Shown here: in pieces, positions 58,810 to 64,000 of the stretch
How positions within the stretch are numbered: the first letter of the stretch is position 1
Layout of the letters: each line of letters starts with the position of its first letter
Source of the DNA: Diadema setosum
Taxonomy: Eukaryota; Echinodermata; Echinoidea; Diadematoida; Diadematidae
Reading direction: 5' to 3'
DNA length: 64,000 nt
Assembly (NCBI RefSeq): GCF_964275005.1
Contig: NC_092705.1
Coordinates: 17,449,385-17,513,384 of the forward strand
Program-made: the position numbers and the translations under genes
Notes under the pieces: model-generated
Told to the model about the DNA's origin: nothing
Databases searched by the model: none
The model's input: only the letters and a program-made list of their open reading frames with translations

Positions 58810-61355
58810 GCAGTAGGCTTTTACCCATCCGAATATTCTCAACATAATGTATACTAAAATATAGCTAATTGAATACATGTAGTAGGGGGAGGAGACACCT
58901 AAATATGACTTTGGTTTCTTGACAAATGTTTGAAAGTCAGCATCCAAATGGATATTTTGTAGCTTTGAGAATTTCCTATTTACGAAATGCCATGATTTAT
59001 ATCAATTTCTTATTATGCAAATTATATATGCACATTATGGATATGTAATCTTTCATATAAGCAAGGACGCTGCATATAATTATGATCTAATAAAACCGAC
59101 AAATTTAATTTCTATGTAGTCCCGTCTTTCCTACAGTATGTGTCCCTATAAGTCTCAGTAGAATGTAGCATGTCATTTAAATAGGCCTATTTGTTGGTGT
59201 TCCACTATGATGTCTCGTCACAACAACCAACTAAACATACAGACCGTGCACAAACACTACTCCTCTGCTCACACAAACGCAGTTCTAGAATGTGATTTCT
59301 TTTTTTAATGTCTGCAAATGTACTGAATAAAATCAATAGTCTAATGGAGACCGAATTCATCTTGGATATTGCTCTCAGAATAATGCATGGGTCAACTACA
59401 CAGAATCTTCACATATATTTTTGCCTCGTTCATGTAACCATAATATCCTCTTGAATTGGTTCTGTTTTGTATGGTAAATGTTAGGATATTACAGCATTGT
59501 TATTTTGATTATGACGTCAAGCCGACGAGAAATTCTCATTTCATCAAGTAGCATTAGAATTTCTGAAGAGTATTCAAGTAAGCTTTCACATTTCTTATGG
59601 CTGGAAAACTTGTAGACAAGTTTAACATCGTCAAACTCTACCAAATCTATGATTTTGAAGAAATAGATTTATGCACAAGCAGCCTTTCTACAAGGCACCT
59701 ACAACCTACTGGCATAGTGAATTATAACCATTAGATGGATACCATATTTTGCCATTTGTTTTCGGCAATTGTTTTGATGCGTTGATAACGGTTCTATGTA
59801 ATATTCTACGTATTCCACTGAACAAATGTTTATTCTCTAACGTACATGTAAAGTAGACGCGTATATTACTTCATCTTGATAATTCACATGTTATGAGATA
59901 ATGATATAATCAGCAAAAGAAAGAATGTCCTATTACGTGGTGCACAAAACATTTTCTGCTTTATGCTAGCATTTAAACATTGACACAAAAACTTTATTTT
60001 GTCTCTTATGAGAGACAAGATAAAGCTTTGGTGAAATATTTCCTAGATCCAAACACTGGAGAAAGGTATGGCGAAACGCACCTTGCAGCTCCTATGGCAT
60101 CCTCATATATTTGTGTGCAATTTCGTTTCCTATCACTTACTCATCTACTGATGGTGAGATATTGGACAAATCATCATACATCGCCTCTCAAAAAGATGTA
60201 TTTCACCGTTCTACATACCATGATAATGAGTAAAGAACTCTGAAGTTATCTAATGTCTAATCTGTTTTATGTGACATATGCCTAGATTTACTCGCACATA
60301 GCTATCTTCTCTTGATGCTTAAAGGTTGTAGTTTGGCGGTTAATGCCGAATAATTTTCATCTGCGTTACTTTGAAAATCTTATTTATAAAACTGTCATCG
60401 AAAATTTCTATCTCCCCCCTGTTTCTACTAATATCATTCCAAAATGACAAAGTTACAACATGGTTATTGAAATTGTGCCTTTGGAAAAGACAAAGAGCGT
60501 GAAAAGGATAGAGATCGATATTCGCCTAGCACATATTACCACCACGTACGCGTCGTCAAAGGTCATACTATTAAAGCTTACACTCTCAGGGATCGTCTTC
60601 AGTACGTCGAATAGCAACCAATGCGTTGATGTAATTTTGAGTTGTAATGTCAAATTAGGAGTTTGGACAAAAACAGTATTTGATTTGTAAAGTTGCTAAA
60701 GTTACTCATTTTGGAAGGCAAATTAAGGTAGAGATTGAAATGAAGAGAAGGCTGTAAAGCTCATTCTACGTCATAATCCTGTAGAAACAAATGACAAAGA
60801 ATGCATTGTTTATACTATGAGTTTATCGCCATTACATGATGCAGATTTGATTGCAGACATGCTTTCAGTGCCACCGGGCCACCGATGTATATCAATAGCA
60901 GGAAAACAGAAAAATGCCTCTGTAAAGTTATCATGCTGTACACCAACATTTATTCCAGTACATATATTTCAATTTTTCTGAATCACTTAATGTAAGTAAA
61001 ATACAAATAAACACACATTTTCCAAGTCATGTTGTCACTCCACCAAATTATGATACATGTAGTAATAATGAAGATAACAATAATGATAATTATAGCAGAG
61101 AAGGGAAGAGTTTGTCATGTTGCTATCTACAATGCTTAGCTCGTAACAATTGCACAATAGCACATGTGACGTAGCACGACATTACTTCTTTATGAACATC
61201 GCTACTATAAAGAGTGGGTGGTTGTACACAGTAATAACAACTCAGGGATATGCATTATTTGTTTTTGTTTTTTGTTGTTGTTGAAGATTTCTTTCCTTTC
61301 CATCATGCGACTAGCACAGTGAAGCCTTGTACATCTGTAGTAGTGAACCATGACC
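58810..61355. other. Upstream of gene B
   Basis: 60050-60840 is the duplicate of 48360-49100. No reading frame is conserved between the two copies on either strand, so I treat it as non-coding. Confidence 0.5.
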
Positions 61356-61541
61356 CTAGAGACCGTAAAAGTTAGAAACTTTCAACTCTTTTGAAGCTGA
61401 ATTGTAGCCAAGAAAAAAAAAAGAGTAGCAACGGAAAAGCACATAAATAACTCCAGCGCATAGTATTGGAACTGCGACACTCGCAAGACAACCGGAAGCG
61501 ACGATAGCACCGAGGAATCCCACAGTGCATCTGTGATAGTG
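61356..61541 (-). CDS. Gene M: possible TM-type second exon without leader
   Basis: After CTGAAGAG a frame of 61 residues reads HYHRCTVGFLGAIVASGCLA, SVAVPILCAGVIYVLFRCYS and on to K-V-S-N-F-Y-G-L-stop. The FLGAIVAS...LCAG stretch resembles gene J's FLACVIVAAS...LCTG, hence the call. It would be phase 0 like the others. No leader exon with the N-E-P motif was found within about 1 kb upstream, where a G-run and a recurring block lie. An overlapping frame (61382-61648) is also hydrophobic, so the choice of frame rests on the similarity to J. Could be a relic. Confidence 0.35.
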   Translation of the reverse strand, partial: HYHRCTVGFLGAIVASGCLASVAVPILCAGVIYVLFRCYSFFFLGYNSASKELKVSNFYGL

Positions 61542-61559
61542 CTCTTCAGCGTGCGCAGA

Positions 61560-62719
61560 AGTTTCTTGTGCATTGGCGATACCGAGAATTGATTACCTTT
61601 CCCCCTTTTCGGGGAGGGGGGGGGGGGAGAGTCTTGACAAAATACCAAAAGATAAAGTAATATAACACTTATCAGTTAGGCTTCTTTTTTATGCTGCAAA
61701 GGATGCATGAACCGTGGATCACTGTACAAGCAGAATATCCCATTTCACTCGTCATGCATTGCCATTGCAGTAATACTACTTACAGCACTATTCCAATAGC
61801 AATCGTCACCCAACGGTAGGAGTCTAGTAAATGATAGTAACACCGATGAATTTGGTGTCAGATTGTTACCTGATACCTGATCTAGGTGGAATTTTACAAA
61901 TAAAGGCATAGTGCAACCGCAAACGGGTGGGGGGGGGGGGTATCCTGGCCAATACCACACACGGTCATAAAGTACGGAAGAACACAGAACTTTTACACGT
62001 GCATGGACAGTCTCACAGCCATACTTTCAACCGTATCAGTGTCATGAACTATACAGTAACGGTTCCGAACTCAGTTTGAATTTGCTGCGTTACATATTAT
62101 CTACGTGGGACTACGGAAGAATAAACATAAAGTATCACAGTATTAAGTGCAAGCGGAGGAAAGAGGGGGTATCCTTTACCAAGCAAATGAACTGAAGGTA
62201 CACCATTCACAACCCTAACGCTGGTGAAGGGGGATTTTCTTCAACTTTGTCTGTTCTGGGCCACCGTTGAAAAATATCCACACGGAGCTCAAAGCAAAAG
62301 TGATATACCACAATTTTTCTGTTATAGGTTCACATTTCTTCTTTCTGATATAGATATAACGGTTCTAACGTAAACATGTTCTCTTAAATACATCCTCTCA
62401 CATTGCCATTGAGGAGCTATCGTAATTTCGTCTACGTTCCTGATTTAGATGAAGAAAACAAAGGTTGGCTGGAGAATAACAAGTAGGCCTACAATGCAGG
62501 CTAGATTATTACGATTCCTTGTAGTAATTTCATATAATACCATATACCGCTCTAGGTTATTGGTGTACTTAATTACTTTCTTTAATACAGACTGAGAAAC
62601 ACGACCTTTGCTAGACTCGTGACAATTTATGTCTTAACCTTTTCAATTGTACTATAGTATATTCGGATCCAATCTCATACTTTACTCTTGACATTGCTGA
62701 TACACAATATCTCCCTGAT
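61560..62719. other. Recurring block region
   Basis: 61795-62060 is the block shared with 19080, 30855 and 42270. G-run at 61615-61627 and 61928-61939. No gene seen. Confidence 0.45.
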
Positions 62720-62720
62720 A

Positions 62721-62766
<46 letters not shown>
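62720..62766. repeat. (TA)n at a Penelope-like element end
   Basis: TA tract directly at the 3' side of the Penelope-like element, as at 19.9 and 40.4 kb. Confidence 0.9.
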
Positions 62767-62768
<2 letters not shown>

Positions 62769-62769
62769 T

Positions 62770-63898
62770 TATATATGTTGCGAATTCACGTATTGGCTCC
62801 AATATAGCGAAGAATCAAGAAATAAACTAGTAATGCATTATTTCGCCAATAAGAATGAGTTTATTGAACAACTCAAATTTTCGGTGGCCTCCACCTTCTT
62901 CAGGAGTCTCGACGCGGAATGTCAATACCAAAACATAAATTGAACATGAAGAGCGCGCACCCATATACACAGAATTGGTTGCTATGAGAGTGCGTACCCT
63001 TTACAATGATGTTGCCATGTAGACGCAATGTAGTCAAGGTACCCCACGCATAAGGAGGAGGACATTGACATGTTTATTACGTAACAATGGTGTTCAATTA
63101 CTTTGTATTATCACATGTTAAGATATCGACATATGTACTCATCAACGTACCATAAGTTACAAAATTAGGTTAAAGAGCGCTCCAACAATCAAATTGTTTC
63201 ATGACTTAAAATACAAAAATCATCGGTAGGAAGAAGTTGGTATAATAATTCCTGTTAAGAAACTGATGAAATCGTCAATTACAAAAGCCACAGTTTGGTG
63301 GTGTCTCGCTGAAAGCTAAACAGATTTGAACATGCAAGTGTGAAATTGATTGACTCATACAACTGAGTAATAGGATGACAGTGTGAATCCATCTACAGAA
63401 AATAATACAAAATAAGAGTAAATTGATTATTAAGATGGAGACATGAAATCATAATATTCGCTATAATTCGTCATAATCTCAGACAGAATAACCAACTAAT
63501 TTCTCTATCACAACACCAGTGGTAGTGAAACAGTTATCAATTAGAAAGATATTTTGAAAAAAAAAAATATCTTATAATCCTCATCATGACTTATTCTTCT
63601 CTTTAACGGAAGAATGAGTAACCGTTTAGAATGGATAAATCCCTGTTCAACCCTTCACCTTGAAAGCTCTTACTCTTCACGATTACTCGTAACTCGGCGA
63701 GTTTTCTTTCCTCTGCTGATGTGTAGTCTCCCCCGAAAATGCACACTCTGACATCCTTCAATGAGTGGCCGGGGAGGTTGAAGTGTTTGGCAACGGGAAG
63801 GTCGTTCCGATTTTTCAGGATGGACGATTTGTGATTATTAAAGCGCATCCGGAATTTGGTGCTGGTCTCACCGATATAGATAGCGTGAGGGCATTGTG
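62770..63898 (-). mobile_element. Penelope-like element, 5'-truncated
   Basis: Minus strand. The 5' side begins at the palindrome centre (63898) inside the endonuclease region; the 3' non-coding part contains CTGAAGAAGGTGGAGG and GAAAATTTGAGTTGTTCAAT and ends at (TA)n near 62770. Only the C-terminal endonuclease part of the protein is present. Tails of this kind and linkage to TA tracts recur twice more in the window. Confidence 0.7.
63603..63898 (-). CDS. GIY-YIG endonuclease C-terminal part of the Penelope-like element
   Basis: Reads C-P-H-A-I-Y-I-G-E-T-S-T-K-F-R-M-R-F-N-N-H-K, then VAKHFNLPGHSLKDV and ERKLAELRVIVKSKSF, with a stop at 63603. IYIG, the spaced Arg and the N-N-H-K motif are GIY-YIG nuclease signatures, and the H-F-N-L-P-G-H segment is typical of the Penelope version, which follows the reverse transcriptase. 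The preceding reverse transcriptase is absent because the copy begins at the palindrome. Confidence 0.75.
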
Positions 63899-64000
63899 CA
63901 CAATGCCCTCACGCTATCTATATCGGTGAGACCAGCACCAAATTCCGGATGCGCTTTAATAATCACAAATCGTCCATCCTGAAAAATCGGAACGACCTTC
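63797..64000. repeat. Perfect spacerless palindrome, at least 2 x 102 bp
   Basis: 63899-64000 is the exact reverse complement of 63797-63898, with no loop (centre GTG/CAC). It continues past the window. Two Penelope-like copies are thus arranged head to head. Confidence 0.95.

Noticed and set aside
60460-60690. Plus frame with SVKRI/SSKV similar to one at 48686
   Set aside because: The DNA is conserved but the frame shifts between the copies; better read as conserved non-coding.

Overview
The window is invertebrate animal nuclear DNA: AT-rich, intron-bearing, full of (TA)n and (CA)n microsatellites, short inverted-repeat transposons (MITEs), an L1/Tx1-like LINE and Penelope-like fragments. 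The repeat style and a tRNA-derived fragment suggest a marine deuterostome, perhaps an echinoderm. That placement is a guess; no mitochondrial, rRNA or well-known marker gene is present.

Layout. 1-2640: 5' part of an L1/Tx1-like LINE on the minus strand (complete ORF1, ORF2 open to the window edge), inserted into a MITE copy (2641-3170). 3171-11215: a direct tandem array of a roughly 2.2 kb unit in four copies of differing decay, one carrying a second MITE. 12-62 kb: a long diverged gene cluster, all on the minus strand. It is interleaved with recurring non-coding blocks, (TA)n tracts, two near-identical 691-bp MITEs, a third MITE family and Penelope-like 3' ends. 62.77-64 kb: a 5'-truncated Penelope-like element whose GIY-YIG end is mirrored by a perfect spacerless palindrome running off the window.

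The main result is the minus-strand cluster. By reading splice sites by eye I find very small two-exon genes, most invisible to a simple ORF scan. Each has a short hydrophilic first exon (9-35 codons) ending in a recurring motif close to N-E-(P/T)-x-R-(K/H), joined in phase 0 to one of several unrelated second exons. The second exons are: a ubiquitin-like domain ending in RLRGG (two genes, plus one that has lost the GG tail); a single transmembrane segment (two genes plus one likely extra exon); a polybasic tail (two genes); and a cationic amphipathic segment (one gene). At least three more first exons have no recognised partner, and several relics exist. The three ubiquitin-like genes share a compact promoter with TATA box, TGACGTC element and an NF-kappaB-like GGG(G)ATTTYCC site in the same order.

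Inference: this is a rapidly diversifying, probably stress- or immune-inducible cluster in which one leader exon has been combined with different effector exons by duplication and second-exon replacement. The resemblance to two-exon invertebrate immune families such as sea urchin 185/333 is organisational only. No function has been shown, and expression has to be tested.
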